From the NCBI GenBank assembly GCA_037127255.1, contig JBANSL010000002.1, positions 40,278,892 to 40,342,891 on the forward strand: a DNA stretch of 64,000 nt, written 5' to 3'. Of the stretch, positions 44,126 to 54,789 are shown in pieces (the first letter of the stretch is position 1; each line of letters begins with the position of its first letter). Under the pieces are notes generated by a model. The model worked only from the letters and a program-made list of their open reading frames with translations. It was not told the DNA's origin and did not search any database. This DNA comes from Persicaria tinctoria (Eukaryota; Streptophyta; Magnoliopsida; Caryophyllales; Polygonaceae). The position numbers and the translations under genes were made by a program.

Positions 44126-47100
44126 CTACGAAAGTGCATCCTTGTTAAGCATCCCAATTTCTCGTCTTATGAAGGTGAACCTGTCCTCTGCCAAAGGCTT
44201 AGTAAAAATGTCAGCCCATTGATAATCAGTAGAAATAAAAGATATGGACACATCACCTTTTTCAACATGATCTCTAATGAAATGATGCCTTACATCAATA
44301 TGTTTGGTCCTCGAATGCTGAACAAGATTCTTAGTGATGGAGATGGCACTTGTATTGTCACACTTAATTGGAATACCTTTGAGGTTCATGTCAAGATCTC
44401 GCATTTGTTGGGCTATCCAAAGGATTTGGGAGCAACAGGCTCCAGCTGCAATGTATTCGGCTTCTGCAGTGGATAGAGCAACTGAGTTTTGCTTCTTTGA
44501 GTGCCAACTGATCAAAGATGCTCCTAAGAATTGGCAACATCCTGATGTGCTCTTCCTATCCACCTTATAGCCTGCAAAATCTGCATCAGAATATCCAATT
44601 AAAGTGAAATCCTTTTGCTTTGGGTACCATAGTCCAAGTTCCTTAGTGCCATTGAGATATCGAAAGATCCTCTTCACAGCCACGAGGTGAGATTCTTTAG
44701 GATCAGCTTGAAACCTAGCACTCATGCAAACACTAAAGATGATGTCAGGTCTACTAGCCGTGAGATATAAAAAAGATCCAATCATTCCTCGATACTCCTT
44801 TTGATTGACACTTATTCCAGTCTTGTCTTGATCTAGAGATAATGTTGAGCTCATGGGAGTCTTGGCTGCCTTGGATTGATCCATCTTGAACTTCTTCAAG
44901 AGATCCTTAGTGTACTTGCTTTGGTTGACAAAGATCCCTTTCTTGGATTGATGAACTTGTAATCCCAAAAAGAAGTTGAGTTCACCCATCAAGCTCATCT
45001 CAAATTCACTGCACATGATGTCAGAAAATTCCTTGCACAAAGATGTGTTAGTAGCACCAAATAATATATCATCAACATAAATTTGAATAACCAAGATGTC
45101 CTTTCCTTTGGTCTTGATAAAAAGAGTCTTGTCGATCAACCCCCTTTTAAAATCATTTTCCAAAAGATATTTAGACAAGCGCTCATACCAAGCTCTTAGG
45201 GCTTGTTTCAAACCATAAAGCGCTTTGTCAAGTTTATAAACATTATTGGGAAATTATGAGCTTTCAAAACCTGGGGGTTGAGCCACATAAACTTCTTCCT
45301 ATAAGAAACCATTGAGAAAAACACACTTGACATCCATTTGATATAACTTTATGCTCATAAAAGATGAAAATGCTAATAAAATGCGAATGGCTTCAAGCCT
45401 GGCTACGGGAGCAAAGGTCTCCTCGTAGTCAATACCTTCCTCTTGATTGTAGCCTTGAGCAACAAGCCTTGCCTTGTTTCTCACAATCTTACCATTCTCA
45501 TCTAGCTTGTTTCGAAATACCCATCGTGTTCCAATGACTGATTGATGCTTTGGCCTAGGCTTCAAGGTCCAGACTTTGTTCCTTTTAAATTCGTTAAGCT
45601 CACTTTGCATAGCAATGATCCAGTCTGGCTCCTGAAGTGCCTCATCTACCTTCTTTGGTTCAATAAGAGAAACAAACGCTTGAAAAGCACAAAGATCTTT
45701 AAGTTTAGAACGAGTTTGAACACTAGAAGTAGGGTCAGAAATGATATCCTTTAATGAGTGTGATGAGGAGTATTTGAATTTCCTTTTGCTAGTCTCAGCT
45801 CCTTGATTCGTCACACTGGTAGGATTGACATGTAGTACATCTGACTCTGTGGTCCTGTTAAGTTCAGTTACAGCAGTTTCTGACATCTCAACACTGTTGG
45901 ATTGGACACCAAGGGATTTGGACGAATCTTCAACGCCTTGGGCCAATTCTTCAGTGTTAAGAATCGGTTCCTTCATGTTCATCTTCTCTGTGTTCTTGGT
46001 AGCAACATCATCGCCTTCCTCGTTCTCTTCATGGATGTTAAGATCTATATCTGCAACACTTTCACTCAAAGCACCGTCATTGCATTCATCAAAAATAACA
46101 TGTATACTTTCTTCAACAACCTGGGTCCTTTTATTGAAGATTCTATAAGCTTTGCTACTCGTGGAATAGCCAAGAAATATACCTTCATCACTACCCGCAT
46201 CAAATTTCCCAAGGTTATCTTTTCCATTGTTATGAACAAAACAAGTATAACCAAAGGGTTTAAAATAAGTTATAAGTGGTTTGCGGCCTTTGAAAAGTTC
46301 ATAACGAGTTTTCTTTAAGATAGAACGAATAAGACAACGATTTAAAATGTAGTTAGTTGTGTTAACGGCTTCAGCCCAATAGGTTTTAGGTAATGCATTT
46401 TCTAAAAGCATAGTTCTGGCCATATCCTCTAAGGTGCGGTTCTTGCGTTCCACAACCCCGTTTTGTTGAGGTGTCCTAGGAGCAGAAAAGTTATGGGAGA
46501 TGCCATATTTAGCACAAAACAAATCAAATTGAAGTTGATCAAACTCCCTACCATGATCACTCCGAATTGACACTATGGGCTCGTTAGTTTGCAACTCCTT
46601 ACAAAGTTTTGAAAACTCAAATAAGGCCTCTGATTTTTCTTTCAAAAATGCAACCCAAGTATATCTAGAAAAATCATCAACGACAACTAGCATGTACTTT
46701 TTACCATTGGGAGATTTGACTCGCATTGGACCACATAAATCCAAATGTAAAAGTTCAAGGGGTCTAGAAGAACTTACAACCTTTTTGGGTTTGAAGGAGC
46801 TACGTGTTTGTTTACCTCCTGTGCATGCATTGCACATATCAATACCTTTGAAGTCCATTTCAGGTAGCCCTCTTACAAGCCCTTTGGACACAAGCTTCTG
46901 TAGTGTATGTGGACTCACATGACCGAGTCTCCTGTGCCAGAGCTTTGGATCGTCCGTCAAAGCCTTTAGACAGGTTAAGCTTCCTTGTGCCACTTGATCA
47001 GCATTTACGACGTAAATATTGTTGTAACGATATGCAATCAGAATAAGTTCACCTGTATCTTCTCTGCACACTATACATCTTTTCTTGTTAAATCTGACAG

Positions 47101-47377
47101 TGTTACCACTATCACATAATTGAGAAACACTAAGCAGATTATACTTTAAACCATTAACAAGATAGACATTTTTAATACTATGGCTGGAATCACTTCCAAC
47201 ACTACCAATACCAACAATGTAGCATTTCCCTTTGTCACCAAGAGTGATTGTTCCCGTGGATTGCTCCTTTAGATCATGAAAGAGAGAACTCTTCCCACTC
47301 ATATTCCTCGAACATCCACTATCAATAATCCATTTGTGTTCTTTCACCTTGGTGATCTCCTGCAAGACAAACATCAA
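44126..47377 (-). pseudogene. SIRE-B pol: protease, integrase, reverse transcriptase, RNase H
   Basis: One continuous frame on the minus strand with two nonsense codons near 45297 and 45255. Order: protease active site [11 protein letters not shown]; integrase zinc motif ([16 protein letters not shown]); DDE core ([26 protein letters not shown]); tail with [18 protein letters not shown]; acidic linker; RT from [10 protein letters not shown] through [38 protein letters not shown]; RNase H with YSDADFAGYK, STAEAEYIAAG, CDNTSAIS. The frame is offset by -1 from gag, overlapping it by a few bases. Apart from the two stops all catalytic residues appear present. Confidence 0.93.
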
Positions 47378-49180
47378 CCTTTGTGGCTAGACCAATAAGC
47401 AAATTTGGATCCATTGTTGGGGTAAACCATATTTGGTAAAATAGTGCCTTTTGGGACCCAAACTTGTGTTATCCGTTCTTTTCTCAAATGAACAGGAAAT
47501 GTATTACGAATAATATATGGATCATTTCTTCTATAAGGGCAGTTCTCTTTTACATGTCCCTTTCTAGCACAATGGTGACATATAGGAGAGGTTCTGCTTC
47601 CTTTTGCCTTTACAAAAGTGATAATGTGTTGCTTCTTCAAAAACTTTGGATTGTAACCAATACCACTTTTGTTTAGAGAGCTTTGTTGCTCACCCAACAT
47701 CCTATCGAGAGTGCCTTTGGATTTGGTAAAACTTATGAGGGCTGTCTGTTGGTCTAGAATCTTATTATTCAGGGAGATCTTCTCGTTCTCTAAGTCATGA
47801 TGCTCATTTCTTAGAGAGGAGAGATCTTGCTTGAGTTCAGATTTATCCGAGTCAAGCGTCTTGACTTTAATGTCAAGACCTGAATAAGAAGCTTCAAGAC
47901 CTTTGACCCTCATAGACAGATCCTCAATAGTTCTTTCCTGGTCCACAGTTCTCTTAATAAGAATGTTAGTTTGGGAAATAAGCTTCTCTTCATTGGCAAT
48001 CATATTGGAAAGGAATTCCGATAATACCTCTTTTGGACTTTCCATAAGTTCTCTTATAGTAGCTTCAAGCTTTTCATCGTGGGATTCATCTTCTGAGGCC
48101 ATAAGACAAATGTTGGCCTTCTCATCCTCGGAGTCAGAGTCGGAATCACTCCAAGTAGCCACCATGGCTTTCTTCTTCCATTTGTCACCTTTCTTGGGCT
48201 GGCTCTTTGTCTTTTGAGGGCAGTCATTCACAAGATGATCTGTTTCACCACATTCAAAACAAGACAACGATTTAGTCTTCTTTTCATACTTGTTGTATTG
48301 AGGCTTACCTCGAAATTTTGAAGACTCTGATCCATCCTTGTTGTTGAATGGCTTCTTCATTTTGAGAATTCTAGCAAGGCCTCTTGTGATAAGAGCAAAA
48401 GGATCATCCTCATCGTCATCCTCATCTTCGGAATCAGATCCATCCTTGGGCTCATCCTTCTTAGACTTGAGTGCCAAGTTCTTAGTGCTAGCTGGAAGTT
48501 CTCCATCGTCTTCATTAAGGATCATCTCATGCGTGATCAGCTTTCCAAGAAGGTCATCAAGGGGTAGAGTGGTGAGGTCCTAGGCTTCCTCTATAGCTGT
48601 TACTTTTGGACCCCATTTCTCCTTTGGAAGGCACCTCAGTATCTTCCTTACTTTCTCAACGTTGGTAAAGCTCTTGCCGAGAGAGTCAAGGTTGTTGGTG
48701 ATTTCTGTGAATCGTGTGAACATGGCCTTGATTGACTCATCAGACTTCATCTTAAAGAGCTCATACTTTCGAAGGAAGATGCTGATCTTGGTGTCTTTCA
48801 CTTGGCTTCTTCCTTCATAGGTAACGACCAACTTGTCCCAAATCTCTTTAGCTGGCCTACAAGATGAAATACGGTTAAACTCATCAGTGCTAAGACCACA
48901 ATAAAGTAAGTTAAAAGTTAAAAGCCCTGTAGTTTTTGGAGATGGTTTCAAGATCTGCTTGGTTGTATTCAGACTCCTTCTTTGCAACTTTGGGATCATT
49001 TGGTCCATCTTTCTCTGGAATCTTCGGACCATTCTCTATAATGTTCCAAAGCTCTAGATCTTGGTCTATGATGAACATCTTCATCAAAGATCTCCAGTGG
49101 ACAAAGTTGTTTCCTACAAAGAGTGGCGGTCTGCTTGTGGACCTTCCATGTGCAAATCCTCCGCTTGCTTCACCAGACAT
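47374..49180 (-). pseudogene. SIRE-B gag
   Basis: ATG at 49180 (MSGEASGGFAHG, then RPPLFVGNNFVHW). The capsid-like region continues with INRISSCRPAKEIWDKL-like sequence (UBN2 type) to 48580, then the C-part at 48525-47374 with acidic segment, knuckles CFECGETDHLVNDC and CHHCARKGHVKENC, and a coiled coil. Two lesions: a 7-bp tandem duplication (TTAAAAG) near 48912 shifts the frame, and a TAG (K to stop) sits at about 48580. The stop at 47374 (KG-stop) is where pol takes over in the -1 frame. Confidence 0.9.
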
Positions 49181-49221
49181 GATCGAAAAACTCACAAGAT
49201 TGTTAGATCAAAAACAGTGAG

Positions 49222-49237
49222 TAAAGCTCTGATACCA
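49222..49237 (-). other. SIRE-B primer-binding site (initiator tRNA-Met)
   Basis: The minus strand reads TGGTATCAGAGCTTTA, the standard plant copia primer site, two bases from the LTR end. Confidence 0.93.
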
Positions 49238-49239
49238 AT

Positions 49240-50239
49240 TGAAGGTTCGATAATATAAAAACAATGTAATAAGAAATACTCTAGAAGGGGGGTTGAATAG
49301 AGTATGCCCGTTTTTCGCAGAAAGTCTCAAGACTTTTGGAGCTTGTACCAAAACCTTTGAGATTAAACCTGAATCACAAAGTTAGACAATCGAACCAAAT
49401 GCGGAAATAAGGTAAAGCAAATAAGTAAAGAACACGAATAATTGTTTACGAGGTTCAGCACAACTTGGCCTACGTCCCCGCCTAGGGTTCTTCCACAACC
49501 CTACGATTCAAAGGCTTTATTGATTCGCTTAGCTTAGGATCCTAATAGCTCACCGAGAAGCCTCTCTCCTATACAATTGCAATCTAGTCAACTCACGTTC
49601 CTTTGGTGTCCTAGACCAATCTAGAAGAGCCCCACCTCTCTCAGCTATCTAGTACAATCCTCTTACTCTCACAAATCAATAGCCTAGTGCAACTTCCCGA
49701 GTTATAAACTCTCGAGTAACACTATAAATGAATATATCCTATAAGCTCACAGTGACTCTCAAAGGCTTTGAAATAAACGATAAACTCTTTGAGAGCTTAG
49801 CAGAGAGACACTTTGGTAGACAAATCTTGCTTGAATGAAAGCTCGTGTGTAGCACTTGTATATATTCTGTCTTCTTCCTTCTTTCCTTTATATACGAGTG
49901 GAATGGCGCCTGAGGATCTTCACCAACGGCTCTATGAATCAAGCTTGATCTTCAATCTTCTATATATGGACACTTCGAAGTCATGATCCGTTTTGAATAG
50001 GATCTCCTCATATGCACCAAAGGAAAGAGATAATCTCGAATATACTTCCTGAAACAGTTAGTCCAACATATATATATATAATATAACGGAAGTATATAAT
50101 AAGATAAAATAATATTCGGACAATTAGTATAGGTTTTGTATTTCATCAACTGTTAACGCTCCAAGGCCTTTGACACAAAATATTCTGTCAAAGCCCTTGA
50201 AACATTTATTCCAATTTCCATCAAGGGAGGGAGTTATCA
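49240..50239 (-). repeat. SIRE-B 5' LTR (1000 bp)
   Basis: TGAAGGTTCG at 49240 to GAGTTATCA at 50239. TATA box on the minus strand at about 49887-49895. Confidence 0.95.
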
Positions 50240-50412
50240 ATCTCTCCGTTGATGAAAGACAAAACCTGTGCATCCCTGCAACTTAGTCAAACAGATATAT
50301 CGATATATCATAAGCAAAATCGGACTAAGTACCTGCAGGGGTTAGACAAATGTTGGATCAAATTTTTAAAGCATGCAAAAACCATCCAATCGAAAACCAT
50401 AAATCAAAAAAC
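50240..50412 (-). mobile_element. Extra SIRE 3' internal fragment beyond the SIRE-B 5' LTR
   Basis: Matches 42021-42190 (purine tract and sequence upstream of the 3' LTR) nearly base for base. It then breaks within AAAAAACCG and joins the Gy2 LTR at the equivalent of 38040. So the LTR at 49240-50239 is at once the 5' LTR of SIRE-B and the 3' LTR of a second, almost wholly deleted SIRE copy. Confidence 0.9.
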
Positions 50413-50566
50413 CGCTCCGCAACGCCTGAAATCATAACAACCGAGCGGTAGACACCGATTCTACCAAACTAAACCAAAAAGGGCCAAAAATATATATAAT
50501 GCTTACTCAAAGGCCCTAAACCTGATGCAAACATGCCATAAAATCATCACTAAATATATGTTATCA
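50413..50566 (-). repeat. Gy2 5' LTR remnant, right part
   Basis: Matches 38041-38195 of the Gy2 3' LTR, ending ATGTTATCA at 50566 before GTGAT. About 1.1 kb of LTR between this piece and 41022 is missing. Confidence 0.92.
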
Positions 50567-50571
50567 GTGAT

Positions 50572-51020
50572 CGTATAGTTTTAGTTACCTCCCCCGTGAA
50601 TCTACGGGAACCTGTAGTAGTGGCCCATATCGCAGTCGATGCGGGCCTCAACATCCTGTTCCTCCAGTCAATAGTGGGAGGGCGAGTAATACCCAGATAG
50701 CGCCTCAATTGAGTGAAAGTCGGCTTATAAGAACGTCTCAACAAAGTGAACTCAATCTGACTCATACGCTCATTGACCACTAAGGTCGCCATAAACTCTC
50801 GAATCAAATCTAGATAAGTCAAACCATGAAGCACAATGAAATGGCCAAGGCCCCCATTCTCCAGAAGGGTGGCACAGGGCCCCGCTAGACGCATCTAGAG
50901 TCGGATGATCAAAAAACTTAATCGTCGAATATTTTCTAAGCCTAGGATCATTCCATCTTCCTAATTCATCAACATTAAGTGTGTCCGGAGCAGTCATGTT
51001 CGGAAAAGAAGTCATGATAA
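50572..51020 (-). pseudogene. Gy1 env-like / ATHILA ORF1-like protein, N-terminal part
   Basis: Minus strand: MTSFPNMTAPDTLNVDELGR from about 51016, continuing after a frameshift near 50890 as RLAGPCATLLENGGLGHFIV and RREFMATL-like sequence, FTQLRRYLGITRPPTIDWRN, FTGEVTKTIRS. The continuation is at 36691-36000 beyond Gy2. It resembles the N-terminal part of ATHILA ORF1-type proteins. Decayed. Confidence 0.6.
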
Positions 51021-51557
51021 TGAAATAGCAGGAAGAAACGAAATAAAACTTACAAAACAAGACAAATTGGGCGTTCTGTGGACCGTGGCGGCCGTCGTGC
51101 AAAGGGCGGCGGGTGCCGTGAAGTCTGCGCGAGCGAAGACGATCGGCTTCCACTAGAAATTTCTCCTTTGACGTCGGAATAAGCCCGTTTTCTCCTTCTT
51201 ACTTCACAAAAAATGTTCCTAAAGCCTCAGGGAGGGTTATTTTGAACAAAAGATAGTCGGAGGTGACTGTTTGAGATTTCGGTGAAATTTTAAGGTGAAT
51301 GAAAGTGAAGAACGAGGGTGATTATTTGTAGATGAGGGCATGTAGATTCCGAATATGTGGTTGGAATTCCGATTCGAGCAACGGTTTGGATGTAGTGTAG
51401 GGATTTGTGATTAAGGAGAGGGTTTGGAAGGTTGAAGGATATGTAGGAGGGTTTGGAGGTTAGGGATGAAGTGAGGAGAGGAAATAAAAATAGGGTTTAA
51501 AAATAGATATGGGTCCCACTCGTCCAACGAACTGGGATGGACGGCGGGTGTTGTGGT
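51021..51557 (-). other. Gy1 spacer between pol and env-like ORF, with GC-rich cassettes
   Basis: No ORF. GC-rich motifs stand out: GGCGGCCGTC at 51088-51097, GGCGGCGGGTGCCGTGA at 51105-51121, and just beyond, ACGGCGGGTGTTGTGG (51541) and GGCGGCGGGTGCCATGACC (51561-51579). They match the LTR motif GACGGCGGGCGCCGTGACC at 8192-8210. Confidence 0.65.
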
Positions 51558-51941
51558 TTAGGCGGCGGGTGCCATGACCTTCAGTGATGCATACCTCTTC
51601 GTTTTCGATCCCAAAGTCCAAATCCTACCTAATGAACTCAATCCAAACATCTCTAAAATGCAAAAACTACAAATCCTAATTCTAATGAAACAAGAATGAA
51701 AGAAAATAAAATGAAAGAAAAGAAAATAAAAGAAACTTATCTCGGGTTGCCTCCCGAGCAGCGCCTTTGTTTTACGTCCATGGCTAGACATAATGAAGTG
51801 ATTATATTCCTCAGGGAGATGCTCTCCTTTCCAAGAGTCCATAACTTGTCCGACGATATCCTCGTGATATTTCTTGATCCTTTGACCACTCACCTTGAAG
51901 TTATGACCATCAATCAGGTTGGTCACACTTGTACATGCTTA
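51558..51941 (-). pseudogene. Gy1 pol, extreme C-terminus
   Basis: Minus strand: MTNLIDGHNFKVSGQRIKKY, then HEDIVGQVMDSWKGEHLPEE. The FKVSGQRIKKY stretch is typical of the end of Athila/Tat-type pol polyproteins. Downstream is the GGCAACCCGAG segment (GGTTGCCTCCCGAG on the plus strand, 51748-51761) that also ends the Gy2 ORF region. The rest of pol is lost right of about 51945. Confidence 0.6.
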
Positions 51942-51959
51942 AGTAGGCAAGGTGAGTGG

Positions 51960-53219
51960 TGACGTCACTTGAATTGGTTATAGGCACGAAAGTGTGACGG
52001 ACGGGATGTGTACATGATATTGTCTCCGTACTTGTACATGCTTAAGCAGGCAAACCCAAGGTAACACACCCCGTTTGGTCACACACCTGGGTTGAGTGGG
52101 ATCCAAACCACCGATTCAAGTACGTGTTTGTAGCTTTGGGGTATGTAGGAGGGTTATCCCCTACTTACGAAAGGTATGTCCCCATGACCTAATAAATAAT
52201 AAGTGCCAAATATTGTTATGTTTTACGTGCCATATACAGTCAATTGTGTGCCAATATATGTTGTTATTTTTTATGCTTCACGCAAGTAGGTTATCTGAAA
52301 TACCCGATTGTATTTTTCCCTTTTACGATGTCACTTTGTAAGGGATTATGTAAATAAATAAAAACATCGGGGATGAAGTTTTATGGTAAATTTTACAAAG
52401 CTAGCCTTATCAACTTTGGAATTCAGTGAGATCTAGGGAAGATCTACTAGCATGTCAAGGATTAAGTAAAGAGGCTATAAAATTTATTGGATATTTAATT
52501 AAGACATGTCTAAGAATAAGTTGGTAAAATATTCCAAAGTGGTAGATTACGTGATGAAGGGTCACCCTACGAGCCATCAATGATGCCCACAACACGGATG
52601 ATCTCTTGATTAGATTTCCAAGCAAAGCAGCTTTAAGTGGAAATACCAAGCTAGAAGAGTTGAATTTAGATTAATGATGTTGTTTTGCACCAAGTCTTCA
52701 TTTGGGCCTAGTTATCCATTATTAGTACTTTCTTATGTATTTTTCTATTTATTTTAAAGACCTTTAAATAGCTTTAGGGTACATGATTTTGAGTTAGTTT
52801 TTGGTTTTGGGAAAAAGAAGATTGGAAGAGAAAAGAGATAGTATTCTCTTATGAGGAGGGCCTCCCTGGGAGGAACCGAATCATTGTTCTTGGCTTGGTT
52901 TATTCTTGTGTGTGTCACCTCAAGATGGAGGTCGGTGCTATCAATCATTCACAAGCATCCTCTGGGTGCTTCTAGGTCATCGACCCTTTTTGTGTCAAGT
53001 TGTAGGAAGAGGGGTCTTTAATTATGGCTAGATTATGTTGGTGCTTGGAGCTTTGTTCTCCTTGTGTTGACCATTCGACTTAGTGGTTCTTTTTTATCCT
53101 TTTATCTTGAATAGAACTATCTTTTTTTTTTCTTTCAATTGCTGCGTTTTCTCTTGGTCTATTTGCATTTCTTTCATTTCTAATCATATTCTTGTGTTTC
53201 TTCCTTTTTGAGTCATTGG
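51960..53219. other. Unassigned region between Gy1 and Copia-D
   Basis: No ORF of note. The phrase CTTGTACATGCTTAAG(T/C)AGGCAA occurs at 51928-51950 and 52030-52052, marking a small duplication across the Gy1 end. From about 52400 to 53200 the plus strand has LTR-like features (TTTAAATAGC TATA-like motif at 52765, pyrimidine-rich tail 53110-53210), which may be an old plus-oriented gypsy LTR fragment; neither end can be proved. Confidence 0.35.
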
Positions 53220-53956
53220 TGTTGAAAGATCGGGCCATCCTACGGCTTACCCCGTATCCGATGGAAAATTATATGTGCAACGAAAGTTTTAGAAACTATT
53301 TTCAATCATCTAATCGCAAGATCTTCATGCATAAATTAAATCGATAGATCAAATCATTGTTCATAGGAGATAACTCTCGATGCGTGAACCGGATCTGAAC
53401 GGGAAGGATTCGGAAGAGAACTAGAGCCCCACGTGTTGCTCCTCTACTTGGTCCACAAAAGAGCCCGATCTAGATCTCCTTTGCCTTCGACTGCTAGGAC
53501 GAAGATCGAAAGGTGAACAATCAAATTGCTCTTGATTGATGATGGAGGAATTCTGCCGTACGTCACAAATCAAAACCTATGGCAAAACTCCTGTGTCTTT
53601 TTGGGATGTGTTAATTATGTTAAGTCCTCCTAAGCCCATCTTTATAAGCTCATATTTATACCCTATTTAATTAATTATTTATTTCACAAATAAATCTTAT
53701 CCCATTATAATTAATAAATATCGAATATACACTAATAATAAAATCATCTATCTTTTGATCAAGTCCGTCAACTATAAGTGTGTGACCGCATAGGACCCGT
53801 TCATAATAGCCATGAGTTTAACCCGTTTAAGTCCATTAAACGTAGTTGCTTCTAGCAAAGCATTACGACTCCTAAAATAACCGGATTGAATATCTCTATA
53901 AATTGTCCTATTCCATAATTAGTCATTGCACATTAAATTAAAGGACAATTCCTTCA
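53220..53956 (-). repeat. Copia-D 3' LTR (about 737 bp)
   Basis: The right end ATTCCTTCA (53956) is fixed by the following purine tract, so the minus-strand LTR begins TGAAGGAATTGTCC. The left end is TGTTGAAAG (53220) or TGAAAG (53223). No partner LTR is in the window to confirm. Confidence 0.65.
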
Positions 53957-54789
53957 ATCTCCCACTTGTCCTTAAAACAAGTGTGCAATATAAGATACCC
54001 GTGTCTCTTAATGTCTTATTTGATGATATGGTGACATTCATATCTATTATCAAATATGTTTCTTGAACTCCGAGTTCGAACTGTCAAATAAACAGATGAT
54101 TACAAATAATTCATCCGAGCATGGCCATGCATTTTCAGTACTTGCTCTTCAAGTGGCCTAGACACCATTCCTTTTCAATGCATCACAGTATGCATGAAGA
54201 AGGAGGACATCTACAGTCTTGTATGACTATGGCTCCCAATCAACTTTTGGCAATCCCAACTACGACCTTTATAACTCCCTGTTACGGAAAGCGTTTAGCC
54301 GTGTCAAAGAAATACCAATCATCAAGAGAGACCATAACACACTCATGTATGAGGAATCTACTAATCATGGTTTAACTTAAAACTCAGCAATCCCTTTTGT
54401 AGAGTCTTAAGGTGGGTTTGTCCTATATGTATTATTCATACATATATATGTAATTGACTAGACCTCTCCATGTCCCTATAGCCCATGAAACCTGGCGCTA
54501 TCAGTCAACTTACAATATAGTCATTTAATAAAATCACTTATGTCCAATTTGATGATTTCAGACTACGGACTTGTGATAATTCATAATTGCATTTCACTTA
54601 ATGGGGTTTCATTTACCATAACACTTAAGATAAGCCCATTTGCGAACTACGAATTATTTGGACATTTTATTTGTTATCGTTCAACACAATATATAAAGAA
54701 AGATGAAATATCATATATCATAAAATCATCCAATCGAACATAAACTTAGTGTCTAACACTCTAAACATAAAACATAATAGAAAGCAATC
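53957..54789 (-). other. Copia-D purine tract and 3' untranslated region
   Basis: The minus strand reads CAAGTGGGAGAT at 53968-53957 beside the LTR, a classic copia purine tract. The rest up to the pol stop has no coding sequence of note. Confidence 0.7.

Larger units (their letters stand above)
41023..50239 (-). mobile_element. SIRE-B: nearly complete SIRE-type copia element, 9217 bp
   Basis: LTRs 41023-42020 and 49240-50239, PPT 42021-42033, PBS 49222-49237. Minus-strand order is gag (49180-47374), pol (47377-44126), env-like (43673-42379). LTRs differ at about 15 sites by eye (about 1.5%), fewer than SIRE-A, so it is younger. It has only a handful of disabling changes: two in gag, two stops in RT, one stop and a 400-bp deletion in the env-like ORF. 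The left flank is GCATC; the right flank is not, because copia internal DNA follows (see 50240-50412). Confidence 0.95.
36697..50566 (-). mobile_element. Gy2: non-autonomous Athila-like gypsy element split by SIRE-B
   Basis: Target duplication GTGAT at 36692-36696 and 50567-50571. 3' LTR 36697-38195; 5' LTR remnants 40789-41022 and about 50413-50566, with SIRE-B and a deletion between. The internal region is only about 2.6 kb (38196-40788): purine tract, non-coding 3' region, one ORF with zinc knuckles, and a tRNA-Asp primer site. No protease, RT or integrase, so replication would need a helper element. Confidence 0.88.
7466..51960 (-). mobile_element. Gy1: Athila-like Ty3/gypsy element, 5'-truncated and nested
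   Basis: Minus-strand order, read right to left: end of pol (51941-51558), spacer, an env-like or ATHILA-ORF1-like frame (about 51020-50572 plus 36691-36000), a non-coding 3' region (35999-34516), a purine tract (34515-34501) and the 3' LTR. That LTR runs from 34500 leftward through a MITE and the 25-kb SIRE-A insertion to somewhere near 7466. The element is interrupted by Gy2 (36697-50566) and SIRE-A (8301-33509). Its 5' LTR, primer site, gag and most of pol are not in the window; sequence right of about 51960 is unrelated. The left LTR boundary is uncertain. Confidence 0.65.
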
